A stretch of 64,000 nucleotides of DNA from Symbiodinium microadriaticum (GCA_001939145.1 LSRX01000351.1:390253-454252), one strand, 5' to 3'. Numbered from the stretch's first letter, positions 19,924 through 31,435 are shown. Program-made: numbers and translations. The notes: a model not told the origin generated them from the letters alone.

Positions 19924-20115
19924 CCCTAAGGGTCCATGTGCCCAAATAGTATTCACATTGGCCCTAAAGTACCTATATAGGGACTACAGTAAGGCCAAAG
20001 TATATACTATTTGGGTACATGGACTTTAAAACCCCAAACCCTTATAGTCTTATAATACCCTATAGAACCCCTTAAAGGAATTAAAGGAACTCTTTTGGGT
20101 ACATGGACCCTTAGG
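19924..20115 (+). mobile_element. palindromic element, family G
   Basis: Outer ends CCCTAAGGGTCCATGTGCCC and GGGTACATGGACCCTTAGG; an inner palindrome around CCAAATAGTATTCACATTGG. About 190 bp; reverse copy at 29839-30021. Confidence 0.65.
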
Positions 20116-20121
20116 CTTAGC

Positions 20122-20152
20122 TAAGGGGTTGGAGTCTCTGGGAAACCCCTCA
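20122..20152. mobile_element. palindromic element, family B, right-arm remnant
   Basis: CTAAGGGGTTGGAGTCTCTGGG only. Confidence 0.4.
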
Positions 20153-21071
20153 ACTCCGAGCTCGACCCCCCTACGCAAAGCTTGCGAACACGTAAACCCC
20201 CAATGGTTTAGGGTTTAGGGTAAATCCTTACCATCACCACCCCCGACAAAACATATGCACCCATAGCAGTTTTGATGATATTAAGAATAAATCAGTCAAT
20301 GTCAACAAAAAGCAGCACGAACCTGCAACTGCAGGGGCGCACGCACCAACAGCGTCGCAGTGCCGCCATTTTCCTGGCGCTGCATCGACTACAGCAGGCG
20401 GTTCAAACATGGTGCTACAGGCTATAATAAGTTTGTATTTCCTTTGTTGTTGGTTTTCTGGTGTCGTATGCCGGTTTTAAACAGAAGTATCTTCTTAATA
20501 AAGTGAGTTTACACTACCCGGTAGCCCTAATTTTATGGGATCCTTAAGGGAGGGGGGTTCTAAGAGGGGTATATAACCCATTAATCCCCAATTCTCCCTA
20601 GGGCTCCCTTAGGTTCCCTAAAGCTCCCTAAGGATCCCTAGGACCCTCCCCGCTTGGACCACCCTCCATTAAGGATCCGATAATAATTGGGATTTAGAGT
20701 AAATACTCTGTTAATAGCGAGCACTTCTAACGTCTTCTTTGTTTTGGCAGCGGAAAGATATCAAGTCTCCCAAATACTACCGTTATGCCCCTTGCTTTGC
20801 CAAGAATGAAGCATAGAAAAGGGGTGGAGGAACCCTAAACCCTAAACCGAATATTCAGTATTGAACAAGAACCAAGCGCTATGAAACTAGCTCTGCCCCC
20901 GACAGGTTTGCAACCACCCGGCTGCGCTGCCTCCAGAGCATCGACCAGACAACTGTCCCAAAGCAGCGAAAGCAAGCGGGAAGACGACTTTCGGCGAGCA
21001 TTTGGGGCTTCTTTAACCCAGTTTAGGGCTAGGCTGCCTTCAGGTCTTCCGGAGTTTGGGGTTTAGGGTTT

Positions 21072-21163
21072 ACCTGTGAACCCAAACCCTACACAATAGT
21101 AGGTTTTGATCCCTTAATACGAGGGTAGAGCCTTGAAAACGGTAGGTTTTGGGATCCCTAGGT
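21072..21163 (+). mobile_element. palindromic element, family D
   Basis: ACCTGTGAACCCAAACCCTAC through GGTTTTGGGATCCCTAGGT. The 45 bp before it recur before the copy at 21961, so this is part of a small segmental duplication. Confidence 0.65.
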
Positions 21164-21511
21164 AAACCCCTCAACCCTAAAACCCTAAACCCCATAGATC
21201 CCTTATAGTAACCCTTAAAGGAACCCTTAAAACGGTAGGTTTTGGGGATCCCCAGGTTAGGGTTAGGACGTAAAGTTAGGTTTCGAGTTTAGGGTTGAGG
21301 GCTTAATTCATTATCGGGCTCAGGGTCTAGGACATTTTCAGGTGGGTAGTTGCCGTTGTAGGAGCCTTTTAGAAGGTCTATATACCTTATAGAAGCCTTA
21401 TAGAACGCCTATATACCCTAAACCCCCCACCTGTAGTTTCCTTTAACAGGGGTAGGGCTTCAGGGTTTTTGTAGGGTCGGTGGTGAGTGCTGCTTGGGCC
21501 TTCGAATTCAG

Positions 21512-21700
21512 AAACCCTAATAAACCCTAGTAAACCCTAAACCTTAAGCCCGAAACCCGAAACCTCAAACCCTCAACCCTAAACCTTAAACCCTAAGCCC
21601 CAAACCTTAAACCCCAAACCCGAAACCCTAAACCCTCAACCTTAAACCCGAAACCCTAAACCTTAAACCGGAAACCCTAAACCCGATACCCGAAACCAAC
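21512..21700 (-). repeat. telomere-like CCCTAAA/CCCGAAA array
   Basis: A degenerate array in which C to G changes give CCCGAAA units. Confidence 0.75.
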
Positions 21701-21833
21701 CAACTCTGAGCCTCACGCCGGCGAGCTGCCTTTTTCAAAGGCGCCACCTCGAGCAGCAGTAGGTTCAGGGTTTAGGGTTTTGGGTTTTTGGGTTTAGGGT
21801 TTAGGGTTTAGGTTTTTCTTAATCCCAGAGAGC

Positions 21834-22146
21834 CCAATACCCTTCAATTAAGGAACCAATAGGGCAGCTGAGTCCCATGGAACCCTTGAAGCAAACCCTA
21901 AACCCTAAACCCTAAAAACAGGCTGCCTTCAGGTCTTCCGGAGTTTGGGGTTTAGGGTTTACCTGTGACCCCAAACCCTACCAAATAGTAGGTTGTGACC
22001 CCTTAGTTAGAGGGTAGAACCCTTAAAACGGTAGGTTTCTGGATCCCCAGGTAAGGAATATAGCTTAAATTATAGCTTAAATTATAGGGGCCTTAATATT
22101 ATGGTTTAGGCTCTATTCCTTAATTAAGGGTTATTGGGCTCTCTGG
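21834..22146. mobile_element. palindromic element, family B, split by other elements
   Basis: The left arm CCCAGAGAGCCCAATACCC is at 21834 and the right arm GGGTTATTGGGCTCTCTGG ends at 22146. Between them lie a family F remnant, a telomere-like tract and a complete family D element (21961-22052). Confidence 0.6.
21961..22052 (+). mobile_element. palindromic element, family D, nested
   Basis: ACCTGTGACCCCAAACCCTAC through GGTTTCTGGATCCCCAGGT; nested within a family B element. Confidence 0.65.
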
Positions 22147-22213
22147 TAATAGAGATCTCCAAAACATACCGCGTTTAGGGTTTACGGCTGCCTTCTGCAA
22201 GGGAGTAGAACCA

Positions 22214-22263
22214 GTTGGAGGTTCATGGAACTGAGTAAGCACGGTTCTAAGTACCTTAATACT
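22214..22263. mobile_element. palindromic element, family F, left half
   Basis: TTGGAGGTTCATGGAACTGAG and AAGTACCTTAATAC, interrupted by a family I element. Confidence 0.45.
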
Positions 22264-22357
22264 GTTGATGATAAGAATCCTGCATTACCCATAATAAAGA
22301 GTATACCCATAATTCCCATAGTTTAGGTCCTGAAGGTAACGCAGGATTTACATCATG
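22264..22357. mobile_element. palindromic element, family I
   Basis: TTGATGATAAGAATCCTGC and GCAGGATTTACATCATGA with core CATAATAAAGAGTATACCC. Other copies: 25313-25412 and 45791-45884. Confidence 0.6.
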
Positions 22358-22736
22358 AGCCGTTGGACTGGAGACCCTCAGCCTCCCGCTTAAGTCGCAC
22401 CTTTGTCCTTCAAGGCGTTCCCCGGCCGTGAGGCAGGTGCCAAGCATACGAAGGCTTATATAAGGGTCTCGATGCTGCAAAAACAGAAAGAGGGGTTTAG
22501 GGTTTAGGGTCAACCACCATCCCTCAAGAAGAACACGCAGAATACTCAGAATCACAGACCGACACTTATGCCGAATCCTCATCCCTGAACCCTCAACCCT
22601 AACACCCGAACCCGAAAACCCCACGCCCCTAAACTCACACAAAAGCACCCGCTAAATCCTGTGCAGCCCCCCTGCGGAAACCCGTGAGAGAAACCTTCAA
22701 AGTCTCAACCTTACAAGTGCTACCCCCCTTCCCCCA

Positions 22737-22756
22737 CAGAGAGAGAGAGAGAGACA
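22737..22756. repeat. GA dinucleotide microsatellite
   Basis: CAGAGAGAGAGAGAGAGA. Confidence 0.8.
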
Positions 22757-22819
22757 GAACGCAACGAAACCCTAAACCCCATTCGCCAAGAAAATCCAGA
22801 CAACCACAAGCCGAGCCCA

Positions 22820-23190
22820 GCCCCTCAACCCCTAAACCCTAAACCCCTAAAACCCCTAAACCCCTAAGCCCCGAGAGGTCCTATCCCCAAACCCCAATCC
22901 CCAACAACCTCAGCCCTAAACTCTAAAGCCTCCCAAAATCCTAAGCCCTAAACCCTGTACAAGCCCCCAAAAAACCTAAACCCTAAAAGCCCTAAACCCC
23001 TACAGAAGCCCTAAGCCTAAACCCTAAACCCTACAGAAGCCCTAAACCCTAAAACCCGTAAGCCCAACAGAAGCCCTAAACCCTAAAAGCCCTAAACCCC
23101 TACAAAGCCCTAAACCCTAAACCCCTAAAAGCCCTAAACGCCTACAAAAGCCCTATAAACCCTACATAAAGCCCTTTTTAAAGCGCTAAA
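22820..23190 (-). repeat. telomere-like CCCTAAA array
   Basis: A long interrupted array with a secondary motif CCCTACA(G/A)AAG inserted several times, forming a longer repeat unit. Confidence 0.75.
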
Positions 23191-23200
23191 GCCCAGGGCC

Positions 23201-23270
23201 AAGCTCATCGAGCTGCTCGGAGCCATCTGGGAAGCAGAGCCCCAGGAGACGCGGCTTCGGAGTCATTGGG
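23201..23270 (+). CDS. short exon-like fragment, unknown
   Basis: A 23-codon protein-like segment (KLIELLGAIWEAEPQE) lies between a CCCTAAA array and a TTTAGGG array. Too short to identify. Confidence 0.2.
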
Positions 23271-23458
23271 TTTAGGGGTTTTAGGGTTTAGGGTTTCAGG
23301 AGGTTTTGGGGTTAAGGGGTTTAGGGGGTTATTTAGGGTTTAGGGGTGTAGGGGTTTAGGGGTTTAGGGGTTTAGGGGTTTTGCAGTTTAGGGGCTTAGG
23401 GGTTTAGGAGTTTTGGGGTTTAGGGGTTAAGGGGTTTCAGGGTTTAGGGTTTAGGGTT
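23268..23458 (+). repeat. telomere-like TTTAGGG array
   Basis: About 20 TTTAGGG/TTTAGGGG units; it faces the array at 22820-23190. Confidence 0.8.
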
Positions 23459-24204
23459 CGCCAGCGCAGCTTGGCGCCCAAAGAAATTCATCGCCGAAAC
23501 ACTGCTTTGAAAGCTTTGTAGGGGTCGACCCCGCGCCGCAAATCGGTGTTCAACATTCGGCAGCTGCGGCAAGGCCTTGACATTGTTGTTCCTAAACCCT
23601 TAAACCCTGCGCTGAGTTACTTAATCACCCAGCCTGCAGCCGCAACCCTGCATCGTAAGCTTCCTAAGCCCTTAGGGTTTAGGGTTTAGGGGAAGAAGCC
23701 CCTCAAAGCCCCTAATTCTTGAGAACCATGCATACGACCTTCTAGACGGCTTGTGGCCCGTTGAAAAGCTGTCAGAACGCCCTGCGGAACCCCTCGAATC
23801 CCTGAAAGCCCCTTCTGAATCCACTCATGAAGCCCTGAGCCCCCTACAAACACCCATGAAGCCCCCATGAAACCCGATAAAGCCCTCATGACACCATTTT
23901 TCACTAATCGAAGACCTGAAATCAGGAGGGTCCCCTGCAGAAGGCGCTCATCTTTACGCAGCACGGCTGGAAGTTTAGTTGTTCCCCGTGGCGAGTGTTC
24001 TAGACGGCGTCTACCGTTTTACAAGGTTTAGGGCTTACTAAACCCTGAACCCGAAACCCCAAGTCTTAAACCACAAAACCCTAGCCTTTGAACCCTAAAC
24101 CCTGAACCCTAAGCCCTAAGCCATAAGGCCCCCCAAAAGCCCAGGCAATACCGAGGGACTCAGGACCTGCTGGTCGAGCTCCTTCAGGCCGGATCTTTGA
24201 TTCT

Positions 24205-24310
24205 TCCGGGTTTCAGGGTTTAGGGTTTAGGTTTTAGGGTTTTAGGTTTTAGGGTTTCAGGGTTTAGGGTTTAGGGTTTTAGGGTTTAGGGTTTAGGGTT
24301 TTAGGGTTCA
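24205..24310 (+). repeat. telomere-like TTTAGGG array
   Basis: TTTAGGG and TTTTAGGG units. It is followed to about 24760 by a looser repeat of GGGTTCCTTAAGGGG type. Confidence 0.8.
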
Positions 24311-25312
24311 GGGGTTCCTTAAAAGGGTTCCTGTAAGGGTCCCTTTAAGGGGTTTAGGGTTCAGGGGTTCCTTAAGGGGTTACTCTAAGGGTCCTCCGAA
24401 GGGTTTAGGGTTGAGGGGCTCGTTAAGGGGTTGTTATTTTTATAATGGTCCCCCTTAAGGGCTTAGGGTCTAGGGGTTCCCTAAAGGGTTCCTTTAAGGG
24501 TCCCCTTTAAGAGTTTAGGGTTTAACGGTTCCTTATAATTAACTTAAAGGGTTCCTTTAAGGGTCCTCCTAAGGGCTTGGGGCTCAGGGGTTCCTTAAGG
24601 GGTTCCTCCAAAGGCTCCCTTTAAGGGTTTAAAGGTTTAGGGCTGAGGGTTTAGAGTTTAGGGGTTCCTCTCAGGGCTGAGGGTTTAGAGTTTGGGGGTT
24701 CCTCGAAGGGTTACTTAAAGGAATCTATCGGGTTTCTTTTAAAGGGATCTATCCGGCTCCTAAAAGGGGGTATTTGGGGCGATTTAATGGTATCCTTTGA
24801 GGGTTCCTTGAAGGGTTCTTGGCGGGGAGCTGCGCGGGATCCTGCTTTTAAGGGTGCCCCTTTTAAAGGGTTCTAGAAGGGATCTACAGGGCTGAGAGGA
24901 TTAGGGGTTGTGGCTTTGTTGTTTTGAGGTTTGGGGGTTGAGGGTGGACCTTAAACCCTAAACCCTAAACCCTAGCATCTCGGGATTCAGGATGTAGCGC
25001 TTTAGGGCTTTGGGTGCTCGGGGTTGAGGGGTGTAGAGTTGGCTCCAAAAACGGGCTCCTGTCAGGGGTTTAGGGTTTAGGTTTAAGGGTTTAAGGATTT
25101 AAGGATTTAAGGGTTTAGGGTTTAGGGTTTTGGATTTTCTAGTGTTGTATCGGGTTCCTTTAATTTCAGGGTCGGGTTCAGGTTTTTCTTCAATCAAGGG
25201 TTGTCGAGCGGGTCCTGTAAGGGGTTCTATCAGGGCTGTAGGGCTGAGATTTCATGGCTCATGGGTCTTATATATTCAACCCGAGAGTTTGCAAAGTTTC
25301 CTGCAGTGTGGT

Positions 25313-25412
25313 TGATGATATAAATCCTGCATTACCCATAATAAGGAGTATACCATACTTCCCATAGTCTAGGGTCCTGAAGGTAATGCAGGATTTAGAT
25401 TTTTAGATCATC
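25313..25412. mobile_element. palindromic element, family I
   Basis: TTGATGATATAAATCCTGC and GCAGGATTTAGATTTTTAGATCATCA around CATAATAAGGAGTATACC. Confidence 0.6.
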
Positions 25413-25593
25413 AGCAGTACTTATGTAACGTCCTGTCGGTCGCCCAGGAGGGTTTCGGATTTCCAGGGTGGACATGAAGAATTTTAATCTCACGGTCCCA
25501 ACAGGACTTTAGCAGGATGTTACGGGTGCCTTGAGGAGTCAGGCTTTGCAGGTGTAGGATTCCGCGTTTCATGGAAGGTTCCGGAGTTTCAAT

Positions 25594-25681
25594 CCCTTAC
25601 CCTCAAAGGACTCATATTTTAAGGCTTTTGGGCCCAAAGACCCTATCATAAAAGGCTTTGGGGCTATTTTGATGCTAAGGG
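25594..25681 (-). mobile_element. palindromic element, family K, reverse
   Basis: CCCTTACCCTCAAAGGACTC at the left and GCTATTTTGATGCTAAGGG at the right. Confidence 0.6.
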
Positions 25682-26066
25682 AATTTATAGGGTTGTGGAC
25701 TCTGCTGGCGCATGTTGGCAAGATCTGATAAGCGTTGCATGAAAGGTTTACATGCTTTGCATGGGTTGTCTACACAGGGTGTCGGGGCAGGGTTCGGAGT
25801 TCAGCGTTTAGGGTCTAGGGTTTAGAGACTTAGTGGTTTAGGGTTTAGGGAACAGAGGTTTAGGGGTTTAGGGTTTTCGGTTTTGGGTTTTTACACCACA
25901 ATAGATCATTCTTGGTCCGAGTTCAGGGTTCACGGCTTCGTATCGGGTTAAGGTTTAGCGTTAGGGTTTCGGTGTTGAATAACTCTCAGGTTTGAGGAAT
26001 TGCGGCTGCACCTTTGCTTTCAAACCACAGGCTACAAGTTGCAAGGTTTGAGGTTAAGGGGGCAAT

Positions 26067-26157
26067 ACCCATAGGCCCCTAAGTAGTTCCGTTTGGGATT
26101 GCCTTATAGGATTCTAAATTTAAGCCATAAAAAGAAACTACTTAGGGGCCTATGGGT
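26067..26157 (-). mobile_element. palindromic element, family A, reverse
   Basis: ACCCATAGGCCCCTAAGTAG and CTACTTAGGGGCCTATGGGT; centre in reverse orientation. Confidence 0.7.
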
Positions 26158-26349
26158 GTACTTGTTGGCTCCGCGGTAGCTTTGAGTGCTCTTGCGGCTT
26201 CTTACTATTCGGGGCTACGGCTTCTTATAGCGATCTCCTAAAAGCCGATGATGTTGTGTTTTCCTTCGAATGGGAGGAGTTCCTGGGTGCAGAGTTTAGC
26301 CTGTTGTTTCTGGGCCTAAAGCTTGCGAACCCTTGGTGGCTAAACCGGC

Positions 26350-26716
26350 ATGATGCTCTCTCATGCCCGAACCCTCTACCCAGACACCCTAACTGTAAGA
26401 GCCTATCCGGAGAACCGGCGCCTCACCTCCGACATGACAGTTTTTTGCCAGGAGCATGGCGCTGGTGCAGGATGTGTCCGACAGTGAGGCTACAGAGGAG
26501 CCCAGCTTTGACAGCGGACACGTCCCAGCAGCTGGCCCATATTCAAGCCTGGCCTCGCAGTTTTTCTCGCTTGCACTGCATTCCAGGCTCCTGAGAAGTG
26601 CAAGGGCCGAGGAGTGGGATTTCGAGGCAAGTCCTGGCCAGCCAACCCGTACAGTCCTGAAATCTTGCGCCTCCAGTTTCCGCCTCAGCAAGCTGGGCCT
26701 CCGATATTTACCCTAA
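26350..26716 (+). CDS. coding-like locus, two overlapping frames, unknown
   Basis: Two plus-strand frames read as protein. The first, 26350-26487, begins MMLSHARTLYPDTLTVRAYP and ends at TGA. The second, 26456-26716, starts MALVQDVSDSEATEEPSF, continues with a Leu/Ser/Arg-rich helix and ends at TAA after RLSKLGLRYLP. TTTTTTGCCAG at 26442-26452 could be a splice acceptor for the second, making the first intronic; alternatively one frameshift joins them. The locus ends at telomere-like CCCTAAA DNA. No family is recognised. The minus-strand frame on the same bases is judged a shadow. Confidence 0.35.
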
Positions 26717-27094
26717 ACCCTAAATCCTAGACCCTAGGGCATCCGCATAGTCTAGTTCCTTGTACGAAACCGAGGACTGGTACCATCACGGTTTACACAA
26801 CCTGAGCCCTGGGCCCTAAATCCCCGACCCTAAACTCTAAACCCTCTCTGCGCCCGTGCGGTTTACCGAAAGCCCCAAACTCCTGAATCCGAAACCCCTG
26901 TGATTCAAGGTAAATTCCATAATTCAGGTCCTAAACACCTGAAGCCCTAAACCCGGACCAGGCAGATCTTGCGAAACCCCTAAACCCTAAGCCCTACACT
27001 CGCTACACCCTAAAGCCCAAACCACCGCAGGCACATTTTCCGAACTTTCGTGCCGTCCCATTCCATGGAAGTCTCAGCGCAGATGAGCGGGACA

Positions 27095-27300
27095 AGGCCG
27101 ATACCCTAAACCCCTAAACGATGAACCCTAAACCCTAAAGCCCCGAACCCTAAACCCTAAACCCTAAAGCCTAAAACCTCCAACCCTAAACCCTAAACCC
27201 TAACAACACCTTAACAAACCCTAAAACCCCCAAAAACCCTAAATCCTAAACCCTGAACCCTAAACTCCGTATCCTAAATCCTAAAACACCCTCAAACCCT
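27095..27300 (-). repeat. telomere-like CCCTAAA array
   Basis: A degenerate CCCTAAA array about 200 bp long. Confidence 0.75.
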
Positions 27301-28057
27301 AAGCCGACTTTGCTCTTCGGCCTCTGCGGGACGAGCCCCGAGGTCTCCCAGTGGGTCCTGTTTCCCTTAGTTGAGAGTCTTAGGTCCACCATTTAGGGTT
27401 TAGGGGGTTTAGGGGTTGGATGATTTAGGGGTTTTTGGGGTTTAGGGTTTAGGGGTGTAGGGGTTTAGGGTTTGGGATTTTTTGGGTTCCCTTAAAGGGT
27501 TCCTTATTAATCCTAATATTTTGGTGAATATAGGGCCAGGGTGTCTTAATCAGGTTCCTACAGCACCCCATGCCAAAAAGGAAGCCGTTTTCAATCATAC
27601 CAGGGTTACTGCGTGTTAGGGTCAAGGGAACTGAAATAGGGTCCAGGCTTTAGGGCTTAGGGTCCAGGGCTTAGGGTTTCCCCACAAAGTCCATAAAGTC
27701 AGCTAATAAGAATTCATCAAAACCTATGGTATATAGCGATTATAAACAAGACCCTAAGATGTCGTAAGCAAGTGGCGGCCGCGTTTAATACATCCTAGTA
27801 CTAGTTGTCTGCCCGTAGCCCCGAACCATACAAAATAGCACGTTATGACCTAAACCCTAAGACCTAAACCCCTACTCCCTAAAGCCTAAACCACAAACCC
27901 TAAGCTTTTAAACTACGGGGCATGAAGCCTAAAGCAACAACTTCTCGGATCCTCAGGGAGGCCCATATCATAAGACCTGCAAGCCCCCAAAACTCTACAG
28001 CCCACAAGAGACCCCTAACTTCTAGAAAAAAAAACATCCAAAAAAGCCTACTACTCA

Positions 28058-28179
28058 ACCTGGGAATCCAAACACCTACGTACCGTTTTGAGGCGTCTAC
28101 CCTCTAGTAGGGTTTAAGGTTTAGGGTTTAGGGTTAAGGGATCATGACCTACTATTTTGCAGGGTATGGGGTCACAGGA
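28058..28179 (-). mobile_element. palindromic element, family D, with telomeric insert
   Basis: ACCTGGGAATCCAAACACC at the left and GGGTATGGGGTCACAGG at the right. In the middle, CCCTCTA is followed by about 28 bp of TTTAGGG-type sequence before AAGGGATCATGACC; in other copies these parts are adjacent. Confidence 0.6.
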
Positions 28180-28254
28180 CTAGCCCAAGAGAGGGATTCT
28201 GCGATGGAACAAAAACTTTTAGCGCAACGGCCCCCTGCAAGCCCTCAAGCTCTC

Positions 28255-28411
28255 TTGGAGGCTCATGGGCACTAGTAATTAATACAGTTCTAAGTACCTT
28301 AACTGGGGTTATGATTGCTTATGACTACAGTGGCCTCATTTATAACTATAGTTACTATGGCCTCATTGAAAACTCTAGTTACTATGTCCGATGAATCGAT
28401 GAACCTTGAAG
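28255..28411. mobile_element. palindromic element, family F, with internal duplication
   Basis: TTGGAGGCTCATGGGCAC and GATGAACCTTGAAG; the inner segment CTCATT..AACT..TAGTTACTATG occurs twice. Confidence 0.5.
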
Positions 28412-28674
28412 CACTCCGTACCAAGAACCGAATCATCTCTGTAAAACGCTGACCCTCAAGCCCCAAAGCCCCAATCTATTTTGACCCTAAGCTGTGAAAG
28501 CCAGCTCCCTATTTTGGCTTTGATATGAATCGCTTAAAATCCCTAAACCCTAAACCCTAAACTATTAAGCAGCAGTCAATAACGCCCGACGGAAAAATCC
28601 TACTCACCATCTCCCCAAACCTAAACGCAAACTGTTCCCCCCCTTTTCGGGCCATCCGTGACTTCTAAAACCTA

Positions 28675-28940
28675 AACCCTAAACCGCGAAACCCTAAAGA
28701 TCCCTTGAAGGAGCCCTTAAAAGCCTATGTAAACCCCTAAACCCTAAACCCCTAAACCCCTAAACCACTCAACCCTAAACCCTAACCCCTAAACCCCTAA
28801 ACCCTAAAACCCTAAACCCTAAAACCCTAAACCCTAAACCCTAGAACCCTGAACCCTACCTAAACCCCTAAACCACTCAACCCTAAACCCTAAACCCCAA
28901 GACCCCTAAACCCCTAGACCCCTAAACCTCTAAACCTCAG
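28675..28940 (-). repeat. telomere-like CCCTAAA array
   Basis: CCCTAAA/CCCCTAAA units; the block CCTAAACCACTCAACCC is present twice, so the array grew by segmental copying. Confidence 0.8.
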
Positions 28941-29459
28941 GCTGTCCGTGACTTCTCCAAGGATCCGCACTGCAGGACCATGGTCTTGACCCTCAAGGCC
29001 GGGTCCCTTTGAGGGTTTAGGGTTTAAGTTTAGGGCCGTTTAGGGGTTTAGGGTTTTTTTGGGGTTCCTTGAAGGAGTTTGTTTGAGGGTTCCGTTAAGG
29101 GGTTTCGGGAGCTTTAGCATTGTAGGGTTCCTCTAGTTTTGGGTTTCCTCTCAGGCGTTTTAGGGTTCCCTAAAGGGTTTAGGGTGCCCTTTAAGGCCTC
29201 CTTTTTGAGGGATCTACAACGGTATCTCCAGCGTATATCCTTTTCGGGTCCAGCGTTCTACAATAGGGTCCCTTTCAAGGGTACTTTGGGCTCCTATTAC
29301 AGTGGAAACCTGACAGGGTTCCTTTTTTGGGACAGGAAAACCCCTAAACCCGAAACCCTAAACCCCATAGATCCCTTATAGTAACCCTTTAAGGAACCCT
29401 TAAAACGGCTGGTTTCTGGATTCCCAGGTAAACCCTTAACCCTTTTGTTCACCTGTATA

Positions 29460-29565
29460 CCCAGAGAGCCGAATTAATTAAGGAATATACCTTAAATCAT
29501 AATATTAAGGCCCCTACTGTATAATTTAAGGTATATTCCTTAATTAAGGGGTACTGGGCTCTCTG
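29460..29565. mobile_element. palindromic element, family B, GAGAGCC subtype
   Basis: CCCAGAGAGCCGAATTAATTAAGG-type left end and CCTTAATTAAGGGGTACTGGGCTCTCTG-type right end; core CATAATATTAAGGCCCC. Confidence 0.7.
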
Positions 29566-29620
29566 CATAATTCGGCATCAGCAGCCTGTCCCATCTTTAT
29601 CCCACCTTTGGAGGTCCTTT

Positions 29621-29713
29621 ACCCATAGGCCCCCTAAGTAGTTCTTTTTTGGAGTTTATATTTAGAAATCTATAAGGTAATCCCAAAAAGGAACTACTTA
29701 GGGGCCTCTGGGT
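29621..29713 (+). mobile_element. palindromic element, family A
   Basis: ACCCATAGGCCCCCTAAGTAG and CTACTTAGGGGCCTCTGGGT; TA flanks. Confidence 0.7.
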
Positions 29714-29838
29714 AAAGTTTGGCTGTAGGTTTAGGGTTAACGTTTAGGGCTTACGGGTTTCGGGGCTCCTGGAGCGCTTCGCAGGGATGCCCCCGCGCAC
29801 CCGGTTCTGAGTAGCAAGGCTCCCAAATTGATGATGAT

Positions 29839-30021
29839 CCCTAAGGGTCCATGTACCCAAAAAGGTTCCTTTAAGGGGTTCTATAAGGGTACTATAAGAC
29901 TTCTAGGGTTTGGGGTTTTATAAGGTCCATGTACCCAAATAGTATATACTTTGGCCTTGATGTAGTCCCTATATAGGTACTCTAGGGCCAATGTATACAC
30001 TATTTGGGCACATGGACCCTT
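29839..30021 (-). mobile_element. palindromic element, family G, reverse
   Basis: CCCTAAGGGTCCATGTACCC and CACTATTTGGGCACATGGACCC; the interior is the reverse complement of the 19924 copy. Confidence 0.65.
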
Positions 30022-30431
30022 TTGGGATGGAACCGTGCAAGCACAGTGGTACGCCCAAAACCCCAAACCCTAAAACCTCCAAAGCCCTGAACCCTCAACC
30101 CAGAAGTAAGCCCGAGGCTGGTGGCGTGGGCCTGACGCTCACGGCCGCGAGTCATGTGCTGCTGGGCAACTAAATTCCTTGAGCTTATACGGTTTGGGAT
30201 TTAGGGGTTTCGGGATTTAGGGTTGACCTAGACCCCAAAGAACCTACCCTTTTTGAGGACCTAGGGTTCGGGGCTTTAAGGCTGCCGAGTTTTGTGGGTC
30301 CAGCGCTTTGGAGTCCAGGGTGGTTTAGGGTTTAGGCCCTAAGCCCTAAACCCTAAACTGAGGGCCTATGGGGTTTAAGTTGTGGAGAGGCCGGGGGCTC
30401 ACCATTAGGGCTTCGTTGGACGAGTTTCATA

Positions 30432-30550
30432 TGGGTAATTCTCTAAATTAGGGTCCCTTTTTAGGGGGGTAATTTTAGGTCCCCAATATAGTACGGCACC
30501 CTGATAGAGAAGGACTCTAAAAATGGAACCTAATTTAGGACTTCTACCCA
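30432..30550. mobile_element. palindromic element, family E
   Basis: TGGGTAATTCTCTAAATTAGG and CCTAATTTAGGACTTCTACCCA; core CCCCAATATAGTACGGCACC is shared by the family. Confidence 0.65.
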
Positions 30551-30817
30551 TGTAGAAGTCCTTCAGAGTCCGGATATGTACTTGAGGGACCTGGAGTTCC
30601 CGGATTTATAGTCCCCAAACTTTAGGATTTAGGGTTTAGGGCTTAGGGTTTAGAGTCCCTAGGTTTAGGGTTTAGGGTTTAGGGTTTAGTAGGGTCCCTA
30701 AACCCTAAACCCTTAAACCCTAAACCCTAAACTCCCCACCTGTAGTTTCCTTTGATTTCTTATGAGCAGTGCAGGATTTATACCGTCAACCGTAGGACTG
30801 CCGAGACCCCAAAGAAA

Positions 30818-30888
30818 GGGGTTGAGGGTTTAGGGTTTAGGGGTTTAGGGTTGAGGGATGAGGGTTGAGGGGTTTAGGGTTGAGGGTT
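30818..30888 (+). repeat. telomere-like TTTAGGG/TTGAGGG array
   Basis: A mixed TTTAGGG and TTGAGGG array that runs into the N gap, which is probably unresolved repeat. Confidence 0.75.
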
Positions 30889-31065
30889 NNNNNNNNNNNN
30901 NNNNNNNNNNNNNNNNNNNNNNNNNNNNNNNNNNNNNNNNNNNNNNNNNNNNNNNNNNNNNNNNNNNNNNNNNNNNNNNNNNNNNNNNNNNNNNNNNNNN
31001 NNNNNNNNNNNNNNNNNNNNNNNNNNNNNNNNNNNNNNNNNNNNNNNNNNNNNNNNNNNNNNNNN
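30889..31065. other. assembly gap (177 N)
   Basis: A run of N inside a telomere-like array; nothing can be said about its content. Confidence 0.95.
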
Positions 31066-31316
31066 AAATTGAGGGTTGGATTTAAGGGTTTTTGCATATA
31101 TAGTGTTTCCACAAGGGATCTAGAGAGATTCTATTAATCGAGGGTTCGATTAGGGCATGGGGCCGGTTCATGTTAGGGCCCCGAATGATTCGAAAAGGGT
31201 TCCTTAAAAGGGTTCTAGATGGGCTATAATAGGGGGTATGAAAAAGGATGTTGTATAGGTGCCTTCACATTCAGAATCGGATGGTGGGGGACATTGTACC
31301 TAAACCCCAAACCCTA

Positions 31317-31435
31317 CTTGGAGGTTCATGAGACTTAGTAAATAAGGCTATATGTACTTTAATTAGAATTATAAGCAAATATAGTCTAGTTACCTTATTT
31401 ATAGCCGTAGTTACGGGGCCTCATGATCCTTGAAG
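31317..31435. mobile_element. palindromic element, family F
   Basis: CTTGGAGGTTCATGAGACTTAG and GGGGCCTCATGATCCTTGAAG. Confidence 0.6.

Larger units (their letters stand above)
18214..26349. other. gene-free repeat region
   Basis: Mostly telomere-like arrays of both orientations with elements J (19515), G (19924), D (21072, 21961), B (21834), F/I (22214, 22264), I (25313), K (25594) and A (26067). Unique DNA at 20240-20500 and 20650-20820 shows no gene. A short protein-like piece (KLIELLGAIWEAEPQE) lies at 23201-23270. Confidence 0.55.

Noticed and set aside
22256..22648. 130-codon minus-strand frame
   Set aside because: It crosses a family I element and CCCTAAA repeats (product contains LNPKP), so it is repeat translation.
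22820..23190. CRISPR array
   Set aside because: The repeats are short telomere-like units without unique spacers of constant length, in a eukaryotic genome.
28495..28525. Relict dinoflagellate spliced-leader sequence (CTCCCTATTTTGGCTTTG)
   Set aside because: It resembles the leader (CCGTAGCCATTTTGGCTCAAG) only at ATTTTGGCT; no other relict was found.
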